Shown here in pieces: positions 1-6,844 of a DNA stretch of 11,376 nt. The translations under genes were made by a program, and so were the position numbers. This DNA is from Acidobacteriota bacterium (GTDB taxonomy: Bacteria > Acidobacteriota > Terriglobia > Bryobacterales > JACQDG01). The notes below the pieces were generated by a model. The model was not told the origin of the DNA. It did not search any database and saw only the letters and a list, made by a program, of their open reading frames with translations. The stretch's first letter is position 1; every line of letters begins with the position of its first letter. The stretch covers positions 1 to 11,376 of the forward strand of contig JACQDG010000433.1 in NCBI GenBank assembly GCA_016201185.1. Reading direction: 5' to 3'.

Positions 1-2303
1 GCCCCGCCCTCTCCCATGCCCTTCGCCCCGCTGAAAGTAAACGGCGAGGGGCTCTCGATGTGCCCGTAGAGCAGGTCCGGCATGTTCAGCACGGTGATGG
101 GAGTGTAATCGCTGAAGGTGCTCGAGAGCAGGTTCCCGGCGGCGTCATAAGCGCAGTTTTCCATCAACGCCGCGCCGATGCCGTGGGCCGTCGCTCCATG
201 CACCTGTCCTTCGACAATCAGCGGATTGATCGCCCGCCCGCAATCGTCCACCGCCGCATAGGCAAGGATCTTCGGGCAGTAAGTTTCCCGGTCCACCTCG
301 ATGACGGCGATGTGCAATTGCGCGGCGTAGGTGAGGGTCAGGTTGCCGTACTTGCGCTCCAGGTCGGGCACCTTGAATGGCGCGCGGTAGACGTAGCGGC
401 AGTTGAGGGTTACGTCCTCGAGATCCGCCGGCAGGCCGGCACTGTTCACGTTCACAAGGTTAGCCAGCGCCCAGTAGTTGATGGACTTGTCTGTGCCCTT
501 CACCCGGATCTCCGGGCCTTGCGCTCCCGCGCCGAACTCCAAATCCTCTTCCTTGGCCTCGAGGGCGTGGGCCGCCAGCCGCCTCATTTCCGCCTTGAGC
601 TTCTGCGCCGCGCCGTTGACGGCGGAAAGGCCGGAGACGGCGAACTGGCTGGCATAAGTGCCGGACTGGCCGGTGTGAACGTTTCTCTCCGTGTCGAAAC
701 CAATGCGGACGTTGACCATGTCCGGGTGCACGTGGAACACATCTGCTACTACCTGCGCCGTGACCGTCTCGTGGCCCTGGCCTTGCGGTACGGACCCCAT
801 GCTGACCACGAGCTCGCCCAGGATGTCCAGCTTGACGTTCGCCGCCTGGGTATTGCCGGAAAACGGAGCGTAGGGGTTGACGATCTTGGCCTGCCCGAAG
901 TTGTTGGTGCCGGAGTCGAGCGTAGTGCCAATGCCGATTCCCATCATCCGGCCCTGCTCGCGCGCCCGGCGCTGCTCTTCCTTCCATTCCTCCCAGCCGA
1001 TCAGTCGCTTGGCGACCTCCAGCATCTTGGGATAGTTCCCGGAATCGTACACGCACCCGTTCGGGGTGGTGTAAGGAAATCCCTCCGGCCGGATGTAGTT
1101 GCGGAGGCGCATCTCGTCGCCGGGAATTCCCAGCGCATGGCCGCAGATATCGAGACAGCGCTCCAGGAACCAGAGATGCTGCATGCGGGAGTAGCCCCGG
1201 TTTGGACCCACCGGGCACTTGTTGGTGACAGCCTGGCTGAAGTCGATACGGGCGTTCCGGAATCGAAGCGTCCCGGGAAAAACCTGCGCCCAGATGATGC
1301 ACCCCAGCGGCTCGTAGCGGGGATAGGCGCCGCAGTCATCAATGTGGTGCGATTCGATGGCCAGGATCTGCCCGTCCTTGTCCAGGGCCACGCGGGTGTC
1401 GCGAAAGGTCCGCTCGTTGCCGTGGGCGCTGGCCATCATGTGCTCGGTGCGTGTCTCCGCCCATTTTACTGGCAGCCCCCCGGCCTTCTTCGAGGCCAGC
1501 GCACAGATGGCCATGTAGGGGTAATTCGTGATCTTGATACCGAAGCTGCCGCCGATGTCGTGGCTCTGGACCCGGATGCGATCAATTGGAACGCCGAGGG
1601 CCGGCGACAAAAGCTGGATGCCGATGGCCGGAAACGAATTGTTGGACAGGAAATCGATCCGGTCGTCCTGCGGGTCCCAGCGGGCGATAACGGCGTTGGT
1701 TTCGAGCGGGGTGCTCGAGAAGCGGTGGAAATGCAGCTTGTCGATGTGAACCACGTAAGCCGCTTCGGCAAAGGCCTTGTCCACGTCGCCGTATTCGAAA
1801 TGGCCGCGCCAGACGACATTGGTGCCGGCCGCTTCGTGAAGAATAGTCTCATCCTTCAGGGCCTCTTCGGCGTCCATCACCGGGTCGAGGGCCTCGTATT
1901 CCACCTCGACCAGCTCCGCCGCGTCCTCGGCAGCCAACCTTGGCGCGGCCACCACGGCGGCGACGGGCTCGCCCTGGTAGCGAACCCGGTCCGCGCCCAT
2001 GGGGTAATCGATGATCTTCTGCGCCGGGCCGGGCCCGATCTCCATGAACGGCCGAACCAGCCCGGCCACCTCCGGGCCCGTCAATGTGCAGACCACCCCG
2101 GGGTGAGCCTCCGCCTTGGAAATATCGATGCGCGTGATGCGGGCGTGGCCGTAAGGGGAGCGGACCAGCCGCAGGTATAGCATGTCGAGCATCTTGTAAT
2201 CGTCGACAAACTTTCCCTGGCCTTCGACCAGCCGCGCCTCCTCTCTGCGCCGCAGGGCCTTCCCGATCCAAGGAGCCGTTTCAGTCTGGCTGTTCGCGCT
2301 CAA
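1..2303 (-). CDS. CoxL-family molybdopterin-binding large subunit of a molybdenum hydroxylase (3' end beyond window)
   Basis: Catalytic large subunit of a xanthine-dehydrogenase/aerobic CO-dehydrogenase family hydroxylase. It holds the Mo-cytosine-dinucleotide-type cofactor and hydroxylates a substrate with water, passing electrons to the 2Fe-2S and FAD subunits encoded just upstream. I read an unbroken frame of 767 codons to the window edge. Visible landmarks: the N-terminal small domain (RVRYQGEPVAAVVA), the GGSFG cofactor loop at residues 251-255, the active-site loop PNRGYSR at about 367-373, and KGMGEGG with the presumed catalytic Glu765 at the very edge. Family proteins run about 770-800 residues, so only some tens of residues are missing. 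The start is TTG at 2303, preceded six bases upstream by AGGAGG; the nearby GTG runs straight into a stop. The loop has Gly370 where form I CO dehydrogenase has the copper-binding Cys (AYxCSFR), and it differs from the common AYRGAGR of form II. The true substrate is therefore unknown and CO is unlikely. The family call is very secure. Confidence 0.95.
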   Translation of the reverse strand, partial: MSANSQTETAPWIGKALRRREEARLVEGQGKFVDDYKMLDMLYLRLVRSPYGHARITRIDISKAEAHPGVVCTLTGPEVAGLVRPFMEIGPGPAQKIIDYPMGADRVRYQGEPVAAVVAAPRLAAEDAAELVEVEYEALDPVMDAEEALKDETILHEAAGTNVVWRGHFEYGDVDKAFAEAAYVVHIDKLHFHRFSSTPLETNAVIARWDPQDDRIDFLSNNSFPAIGIQLLSPALGVPIDRIRVQSHDIGGSFGIKITNYPYMAICALASKKAGGLPVKWAETRTEHMMASAHGNERTFRDTRVALDKDGQILAIESHHIDDCGAYPRYEPLGCIIWAQVFPGTLRFRNARIDFSQAVTNKCPVGPNRGYSRMQHLWFLERCLDICGHALGIPGDEMRLRNYIRPEGFPYTTPNGCVYDSGNYPKMLEVAKRLIGWEEWKEEQRRAREQGRMMGIGIGTTLDSGTNNFGQAKIVNPYAPFSGNTQAANVKLDILGELVVSMGSVPQGQGHETVTAQVVADVFHVHPDMVNVRIGFDTERNVHTGQSGTYASQFAVSGLSAVNGAAQKLKAEMRRLAAHALEAKEEDLEFGAGAQGPEIRVKGTDKSINYWALANLVNVNSAGLPADLEDVTLNCRYVYRAPFKVPDLERKYGNLTLTYAAQLHIAVIEVDRETYCPKILAYAAVDDCGRAINPLIVEGQVHGATAHGIGAALMENCAYDAAGNLLSSTFSDYTPITVLNMPDLLYGHIESPSPFTFSGAKGMGEGG

Positions 2304-2309
2304 ATCACT

Positions 2310-2315
2310 CCTCCT
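2310..2315 (-). promoter_or_regulatory. Shine-Dalgarno site that fixes the TTG start of the large subunit
   Basis: A perfect AGGAGG on the minus strand lies six bases before TTG at 2303..2301. The only other initiation codon nearby, a GTG four bases further upstream, is followed by ATT TGA and cannot be used. This makes the rare TTG the best start. Confidence 0.75.
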
Positions 2316-2343
2316 GTTCGACAGCGTGAGATGACCGGCCTCC

Positions 2344-2784
2344 TCAGGCCAGGGCCGCTTGCAGGCCATCGATCAGCCTCTGGACATTCTTCTTTGCCAG
2401 CGGCTCGAGCAGACCGCCCGCTACCGAGGTCAGGCGGCCGAAAATCTGCGCCTCGCCTTTCCAGGCTACCCGTGTGCCCCCAGCGGCTTCTTCCACATCG
2501 AATCCCGCCTTCACGTCCACGCTGCCCCCGGCCACACTCCCTTTGCCCTGGTAGACCGCCCGTCGCGGCCGCTCCGCTTCCACCAGGTGCATCTTCACTT
2601 CGGCCGTTCCACGGATATGCGAAATGCCGACCTTCACCTTAACCGTGAAATGCGTAGAATCCTCCACCGACATGCCCTGAAAGTCCGGCAGCAGCGGGCC
2701 GAACCTGTTCGGGTCGGTGAGGAAATCGAAGGTTTCCTCCGGCTTGCGCAGAACCTGAAACTCCCCTCCGAAGGTGATAGGCAT
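2344..2784 (-). CDS. CoxG-like SRPBCC protein (carbon monoxide dehydrogenase subunit G family)
   Basis: A 146-residue helix-grip (SRPBCC/START-like) protein of the CoxG family. Features seen are the N-terminal FGGEFQVLRKPEETFDFLTD, the LLPDFQGM segment (31-38), the strand pattern around VKVKVGISHIRGTAEVKMHL, and a C-terminal long helix ending KKNVQRLIDGLQAALA. CoxG proteins bind hydrophobic ligands. In CO dehydrogenase systems they are linked to membrane association and have been reported to handle quinone. Here the protein ends right after the SRPBCC fold, with no C-terminal hydrophobic anchor, so it is a short soluble form. The start ATG lies 5 bases after the 2Fe-2S gene's stop, with AGGGGAG overlapping that gene's end, which suggests translational coupling. 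It sits between the small and large subunit genes, so a role in assembling the enzyme or coupling it to the electron acceptor is a fair inference. Confidence 0.9.
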   Translation of the reverse strand: MPITFGGEFQVLRKPEETFDFLTDPNRFGPLLPDFQGMSVEDSTHFTVKVKVGISHIRGTAEVKMHLVEAERPRRAVYQGKGSVAGGSVDVKAGFDVEEAAGGTRVAWKGEAQIFGRLTSVAGGLLEPLAKKNVQRLIDGLQAALA

Positions 2785-2789
2785 GGCGT

Positions 2790-3278
2790 CTAGCTCCCCT
2801 CGATCCCACGGGCCGCGGCGCGGATGGATTTGATGATGTTCTGGTAGCCCGTGCAGCGGCAGGTGTTTCCGGCAATGGCCTTGCGGATCTGCGCGTCGCT
2901 GGGATTCGGATGGCGCGCCAGCAGCGCGTAGGTCGACATCAGAACTCCCGGTGTGCAATAGCCGCACTGCAAGCCGTGGTTTTGCGCAAAGGCTTCCTGG
3001 ATCGGGTGCAGCTTGTGGTCCTGCGCCAGCCCCTCCACCGTCAGCACTTCCCCCTGGTCGGCCTGGACGGCAAAGACCGTGCAGGATTTGACCGCCGCCC
3101 CGTTCAGCAACACGGTGCAGGCCCCGCAATATGTGGTGTCGCAGCCGATGTGCGTGCCCGTCAGGTCCAGCTCTTCCCGCAGCAGCTCCACCAGCAGCAG
3201 GCGAGGCTCTACGGCCAGCGAATGGGACTTGCCGTTGACCCTGACCGTTATAGGAATGCGCTCGGTCTCTTCAGGCAT
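2790..3278 (-). CDS. CoxS-family [2Fe-2S] small subunit of the molybdenum hydroxylase
   Basis: The 162-residue iron-sulfur subunit that relays electrons from the Mo site to FAD. Both clusters are complete. The plant-type ferredoxin domain has Cys46, Cys51, Cys54 and Cys66 (GCDTTYCGAC, then a Cys 12 residues on). The C-terminal helical domain has Cys105, Cys108, Cys140 and Cys142 (CGYC and CRC motifs). Length and spacing are normal for the family. The ATG overlaps the end of the FAD subunit gene by 8 bases (ATGCCTGA contains that gene's stop), and there is no strong independent ribosome site, so translational coupling is likely. The protein has no signal peptide and should act in the cytoplasm. 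Confidence 0.96.
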   Translation of the reverse strand: MPEETERIPITVRVNGKSHSLAVEPRLLLVELLREELDLTGTHIGCDTTYCGACTVLLNGAAVKSCTVFAVQADQGEVLTVEGLAQDHKLHPIQEAFAQNHGLQCGYCTPGVLMSTYALLARHPNPSDAQIRKAIAGNTCRCTGYQNIIKSIRAAARGIEGS

Positions 3279-4167
3279 ATTGATGACTCACTTCGACCTG
3301 CTCCCTGCGACAGCGCCGCGCGGCCGCGTCAATGGCCCGCCTCACCAGGGCGCCGATCAAGACTCGCTTATAAGCCACCGACCCGCGCATATCGGGCTGT
3401 GGATCGGCGGCGCGCATGGCCGCTTCGGCCGCCGCTTCGACCGTCTTGGCGCTGATCCGCTGTCCTCGCAGCGCCGCCTCCGCCTCGGCAGCCTTGATCG
3501 CCGTCAGCCCTACGCCGCCCAGGGCGATCGCCGCCTGCGCGCAGACATCTCCGTCCACCAGGGTCAACTGCACCGCCGCGCTAGCAGTGGCGTAAACCGG
3601 CGCGGACCGCTTGAACGCCACATAAGCCCCGCCGCTTTTCGCCGGCGGAAGTTTCACTTTCACTTCCCGCACCAGCTCCGTCGGAGCGAGCACAGTGGTG
3701 AAAGCATCGGTAACGAACTCGGCAAGGGGAACGCTTCGCTCGCCCTGGGGCCCGACGCAAATCACTTCCGTCTCGAGCGTCAGAAGCACAGGAGTCCAAT
3801 CCCCGCTCGGATCGGCCTCGGCCAGCGACCCCCCGAGCGTGCCGCGGCTGCGCACCTGCACATCGGCAATGCCCGAGGCGCAATCGTGCAGGATTGGGAT
3901 CCGGGCAACGACCTCGGAGTACTCGATCTCGGCGTGCCGGGTCATCGCCCCAAACCGGATCTCACCGTTTTCCGGGCGGATGTAGGAAAGGCCCGGCGCG
4001 AAATTCAGGTCTACCAGGTGGGCCGGGCTTGCCAGCCGCAGCTTCATCAGCGGGATCAGGCTTTGCCCGCCGGCCAGCACCTTCGCTTCTTCGCCCAGCT
4101 CGGCGAGCAGCGCCACCGCTTCCTTCAGAGAGCCCGCTCGATGGTATCGAAAGGGAGGAGGATACAT
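3271..4167 (-). CDS. CoxM-family FAD-binding medium subunit of the molybdenum hydroxylase
   Basis: The 298-residue flavoprotein subunit (PCMH-type FAD domain plus a CO-dehydrogenase flavoprotein C-terminal domain). It takes electrons from the 2Fe-2S subunit and hands them to a final acceptor. Two FAD motifs are clear: AGGQSL at residues 32-37 and RGTLGGSLAEADPSGD at about 108-123. The C-terminal domain follows from about residue 180. I chose ATG at 4167 because homologs begin like MYPPPFRYHR. A GTG at 4212 would add 15 residues lacking family character, and it lies at the likely transcription start of the promoter candidate described at 4213-4240. A ribosome site AGGAG lies rather far (about 13 bases) upstream. 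The gene follows the permease after 69 bases and overlaps the small-subunit gene by 8. Confidence 0.94.
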   Translation of the reverse strand: MYPPPFRYHRAGSLKEAVALLAELGEEAKVLAGGQSLIPLMKLRLASPAHLVDLNFAPGLSYIRPENGEIRFGAMTRHAEIEYSEVVARIPILHDCASGIADVQVRSRGTLGGSLAEADPSGDWTPVLLTLETEVICVGPQGERSVPLAEFVTDAFTTVLAPTELVREVKVKLPPAKSGGAYVAFKRSAPVYATASAAVQLTLVDGDVCAQAAIALGGVGLTAIKAAEAEAALRGQRISAKTVEAAAEAAMRAADPQPDMRGSVAYKRVLIGALVRRAIDAAARRCRREQVEVSHQYA

Positions 4168-4198
4168 TTCTTGACCCCGACTCCTGGCCCGCGGCCCG

Positions 4199-4224
4199 TC
4201 AGGCAACCCCACATTGTAGCCTGA
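4199..4224. repeat. Short inverted repeat in the permease-CoxM gap
   Basis: The arms TCAGGC (4199-4204) and GCCTGA (4219-4224) are perfect 6-base complements around a 14-base loop. The loop contains the TACAAT -10-like hexamer of the candidate promoter. It could be an operator or a weak hairpin, and chance is quite possible at this arm length. There is no T-tract in the minus-strand direction, so it does not look like a terminator for the permease. Confidence 0.25.
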
Positions 4225-4240
4225 GTTTTCCCGCTTTCAG
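4213..4240 (-). promoter_or_regulatory. Candidate internal promoter for the molybdenum-hydroxylase genes
   Basis: On the minus strand CTGAAA (4240..4235, 4/6 match to TTGACA) is followed after 16 bases by TACAAT (4218..4213, 5/6 match to TATAAT). Transcription would start near 4206 and give a leader of about 40 bases before the ATG at 4167. The -35 element overlaps the permease stop codon. It sits in one of the longer gaps of an otherwise very compact cluster, which favours a real promoter. It is a consensus match by eye only. Confidence 0.35.
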
Positions 4241-5664
4241 CGGCTGGCCGCCGGCTGCCGCTTCTTTACGATAAGAAAGTACACCGCGGAAATGAACGCC
4301 AGCCAGGGCAATCCCGCCAGCAGCGCCGGGCGCATGCCCTCGGCCCACCAGGTCGTCAAAATGATAGCCAACAGCACTGCCGCCCCCAGGATCGACGTGT
4401 AGGGATAGCCGATCATGCGCACCGGGAGGCGCGGGCGGCCCAGCTCGTCCCACTTGCGCCGGAAGGCCAGGTGCGTCAGGAAAATCATCAGCCAGACGAA
4501 CAACGCGCCGAACAGGGCGATTCCGAAAAGGTACACATAGGCGCTTTCCGGATAGAGCAACGCCACTACCGTGGCCACCGCTAGGCCCGCTGTCGAAATG
4601 AGCAGCGCATTCTGCGGCGTGCCTCGCTTCGACAGCCGCCCGAAAACCGCCGGCGCATAACCGCCGCGGGAGAGGGAGAAGATCATCCGCGTGACCAAGT
4701 AGAGGTTGCAGTTCATGCTCGACGCCGCCGCCGTGATCACCACGAAATTCACAATGTGGGCCGCCGCCGGAATGCCGATCCACTGGAAAACCCTGACAAA
4801 CGGGCTGGCCGTGACGTCCGCGCCGGGCTGGATCTGGTTCCACGGAAACAGACCTATGAGCACCACAATCGCGCCGATGTAAAAAAGAATCAGCCGGCCG
4901 ACCATGGAGCGCATGGCCTTGGGCACGGCCTTTTCCGGCTCCCTGGCGTCGCCCGCGGTTACCGCCACCACCTCGGTGCCGATGTAGCTGAAGATCACGT
5001 ACACCAGCGCCATCCAGACCCCTTTCAGCCCACGCGGCAGGAAACCGTCGTAAGCCGTAAAATTGCGCAGCCCGGTTGCCGGTGCCGGGCCGAAGCCGCC
5101 CAGCACCGCCACGCCGAAAACGATGAAGCAAATAATCGCCACGACCTTGATCATGGCGAACCAGTATTCGAACTCCCCGAAGATGCCCACGCTCCGGGAA
5201 TTCACGTAAACCAGCGCCGCCGAGAACCCCACGATCCAGATCCACTTTGGTGTGCCGGGAAACCACCACTGGCAATAGATGGCTACCGCGGTGGCTTCTC
5301 CGCCGATGGCGATGCACTGCGCCATCCAATAGCTATAGCGGATGACGAAGCCCGCCCACGGCGATAGATACAGCTCAGCATAAACGCCGAAGGATCCGGC
5401 CGTCGGATGGGCTACCGCCATCTCCGATAGGGCGCCCATAAAAAGCAGGGCCACCACCGCGCCGAGCAGATAAGTGATGATCACTCCTGGCCCGGCCGCG
5501 CGTACGGCCAGGGAGCTGCCCAAGAACAGCCCGGTTCCGATCGCGCCACCAATGGCGATCATGGCGAGCTGGCGAGAGCTCAACTGCCGCGCAAGCTCCT
5601 CCCGCTTCTCGATCGTCCCGGGAACAGTCGCGATGGCTGCGCTTTCTTCAGGCACCGTCGCCAT
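4237..5664 (-). CDS. Amino acid permease, APC superfamily (AAT-like)
   Basis: A 475-residue inner-membrane transporter with about twelve hydrophobic segments, normal for the amino acid transporter family. Diagnostic stretches are the GGAIGTGLFLGSS loop of TM1 (39-51), followed by AGPG (57-60), GALSEMAVAHPTAGSF in TM2/3 (77-92), and the cytoplasmic EPEKAVPKAM motif (242-251). It most likely imports an amino acid or related amine by proton symport; the specificity cannot be read. Two starts are possible: ATG at 5664, overlapping the aminotransferase gene by 17 bases, and GTG at 5655, overlapping by 8. The second would copy the arrangement at the FAD/2Fe-2S junction, where the next gene also begins NTGCCTGAAGA. 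Neither has a strong ribosome site, which fits translational coupling. The position between a PLP enzyme and an oxidase suggests substrate uptake for the cluster. Confidence 0.9.
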   Translation of the reverse strand: MATVPEESAAIATVPGTIEKREELARQLSSRQLAMIAIGGAIGTGLFLGSSLAVRAAGPGVIITYLLGAVVALLFMGALSEMAVAHPTAGSFGVYAELYLSPWAGFVIRYSYWMAQCIAIGGEATAVAIYCQWWFPGTPKWIWIVGFSAALVYVNSRSVGIFGEFEYWFAMIKVVAIICFIVFGVAVLGGFGPAPATGLRNFTAYDGFLPRGLKGVWMALVYVIFSYIGTEVVAVTAGDAREPEKAVPKAMRSMVGRLILFYIGAIVVLIGLFPWNQIQPGADVTASPFVRVFQWIGIPAAAHIVNFVVITAAASSMNCNLYLVTRMIFSLSRGGYAPAVFGRLSKRGTPQNALLISTAGLAVATVVALLYPESAYVYLFGIALFGALFVWLMIFLTHLAFRRKWDELGRPRLPVRMIGYPYTSILGAAVLLAIILTTWWAEGMRPALLAGLPWLAFISAVYFLIVKKRQPAASR

Positions 5665-6805
5665 CCCGAACCATCAAATCCCGGTTCTCCTCGAGCGCGG
5701 CCAGAGCAACGCGCACATCCTCCAGGGTGTTGTAGACATGAAAGGAAAAGCGCACCCCGTCGTGGCGGGCGGAGGTGAGGATGTTGCGCTCCGCGAGCCT
5801 TCGGACCATTGTGCTCGCATCTATCGACCGCAGAACCACCAGCGGTCCCACGCTGTCTTGCGGCGTCTTGGTTGCAATTCCCAGCTCCCGGGCGCCCTCC
5901 ATAAAAGCGGCGGTCAAACGCCGGATTTGCTCAGCCACATTTTCCGGTCCAATCCGGCAAAGCAGATCGATGGCGGGCATCGCAGCGTAAATGCTGGGTA
6001 TGGGAGGAGTCCCGCTCTCAAATCGCCGCGCCGCTGGCGCCAGATCGAAAGTCTTGGCGTCGAACGCAAAGACTTCCCTCTGCGCCATCCAGCCGCTCAG
6101 GGTAGGCACGAGCGACTCAATCATCTCTTCCCGCACATACAGGAAAGCCAGCCCCGAAGGTCCCAGCAAATACTTAAGAGTGCCGGTCACGAAGAAATCC
6201 ACACCCAGGGCCTTCACGTCGATGGGCCGGGTGCCGCAGTCCTGGTAGCCATCGAGAAAAACCAGGGCTCCCCGCTCATGGGCGAGGCGCGTGATGGCTT
6301 CCCCGTCCGCCCGGAAGCCGTTCAGGAAGGAGACCTGTGTCAGCGGCACGATCAGCGTGCGGCGGTCGATCGCCCGGTCGTAGCTCTCCACGGGGATGGC
6401 GTTCCCGGTGCTCTCGACAAACTGGATCTCTGCGCCGCGGGCCCGCTGGGCAAGCCAGATGTGGCCCATGGTGGGAAACTCGTACGCCCCCATCACGACT
6501 TTCCGGCGCTCGTCGAACCGGAGGGCGCTGGCTATCGGGTTGATGCCTGCCGAAGCGCTGGTAACTATGGCGATTTCCTCGGGCCTGGCGCCGATGAAAC
6601 GCGCAAACGAGACGCGGGCCTCCTCGTACTTCTCCATCCACACGTCCCACGGCGCGGCCGATTCTCTCCAGCTCGCGGCGTATTCCCGCATGCCGGCTTC
6701 CACTACGTCGGAAACCGCGCCCTGCGAGCAGTTGTAAAGGTAGATCTTGTTGTGGAGAATCGGGAAGCGTGCCCGTAGATCCGCAATCTGCCTGTCGTTC
6801 AGCAT
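5648..6805 (-). CDS. Class V aminotransferase-family PLP enzyme (isopenicillin-N-epimerase/kynureninase-like)
   Basis: A 385-residue fold-type I PLP enzyme. Seen: the phosphate-binding segment VTSASAGINP (81-90), Asp185 in FLDGYQ for the pyridine nitrogen with nearby Gln188, the Schiff-base Lys211 in TGTLKYLLGPSG, RFESGTP (261-267), and the C-terminal VRFSFHVYNTLEDV (351-364). Full length for the family. The C-terminal loop that carries the catalytic Cys of cysteine desulfurases has no Cys here (residues about 325-360), so a sulfur-donor role for the molybdenum cofactor is not supported. The reaction could be transamination, racemisation or C-C/C-N cleavage of an amino acid. ATG at 6805 is preferred because GAGGGG lies a few bases upstream. 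An upstream in-frame TTG at 6829 is less likely. The gene lies 39 bases after the flavin-reductase gene and overlaps the permease. Confidence 0.9.
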   Translation of the reverse strand: MLNDRQIADLRARFPILHNKIYLYNCSQGAVSDVVEAGMREYAASWRESAAPWDVWMEKYEEARVSFARFIGARPEEIAIVTSASAGINPIASALRFDERRKVVMGAYEFPTMGHIWLAQRARGAEIQFVESTGNAIPVESYDRAIDRRTLIVPLTQVSFLNGFRADGEAITRLAHERGALVFLDGYQDCGTRPIDVKALGVDFFVTGTLKYLLGPSGLAFLYVREEMIESLVPTLSGWMAQREVFAFDAKTFDLAPAARRFESGTPPIPSIYAAMPAIDLLCRIGPENVAEQIRRLTAAFMEGARELGIATKTPQDSVGPLVVLRSIDASTMVRRLAERNILTSARHDGVRFSFHVYNTLEDVRVALAALEENRDLMVRDGDGA

Positions 6806-6844
6806 TCCGCCCCTCTGGTGCCGTCCCAACTCAAGAATGCGGGA

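Noticed and set aside
60..2180. Long plus-strand open frame (706 codons) opposite the CoxL-like gene
   Set aside because: The minus-strand frame has clear family motifs across its whole length. The plus-strand translation has no recognisable domain and is expected from GC-rich third-position bias.
1..4167. A true aerobic CO dehydrogenase (form I)
   Set aside because: The copper-binding Cys of the AYxCSFR loop is replaced by Gly, and no coxD/E/F accessory genes are in view.
3013..4224. Plus-strand open frame (403 codons) across the CoxS/CoxM genes
   Set aside because: It spans two well-supported minus-strand genes and has no family motif or ribosome site.
4168..4236. Rho-independent terminator after the permease
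   Set aside because: The weak inverted repeat has only 6-base arms and no T-tract in the direction of transcription.
5474..6778. Plus-strand open frame (434 codons) opposite the PLP enzyme
   Set aside because: An antisense shadow; the opposite strand carries all PLP-enzyme motifs.
5648..6805. Class V enzyme as a cysteine desulfurase maturing the molybdenum cofactor
   Set aside because: The C-terminal catalytic Cys loop of SufS/NifS-type enzymes is absent; the only Cys residues are at 26, 190 and 283.
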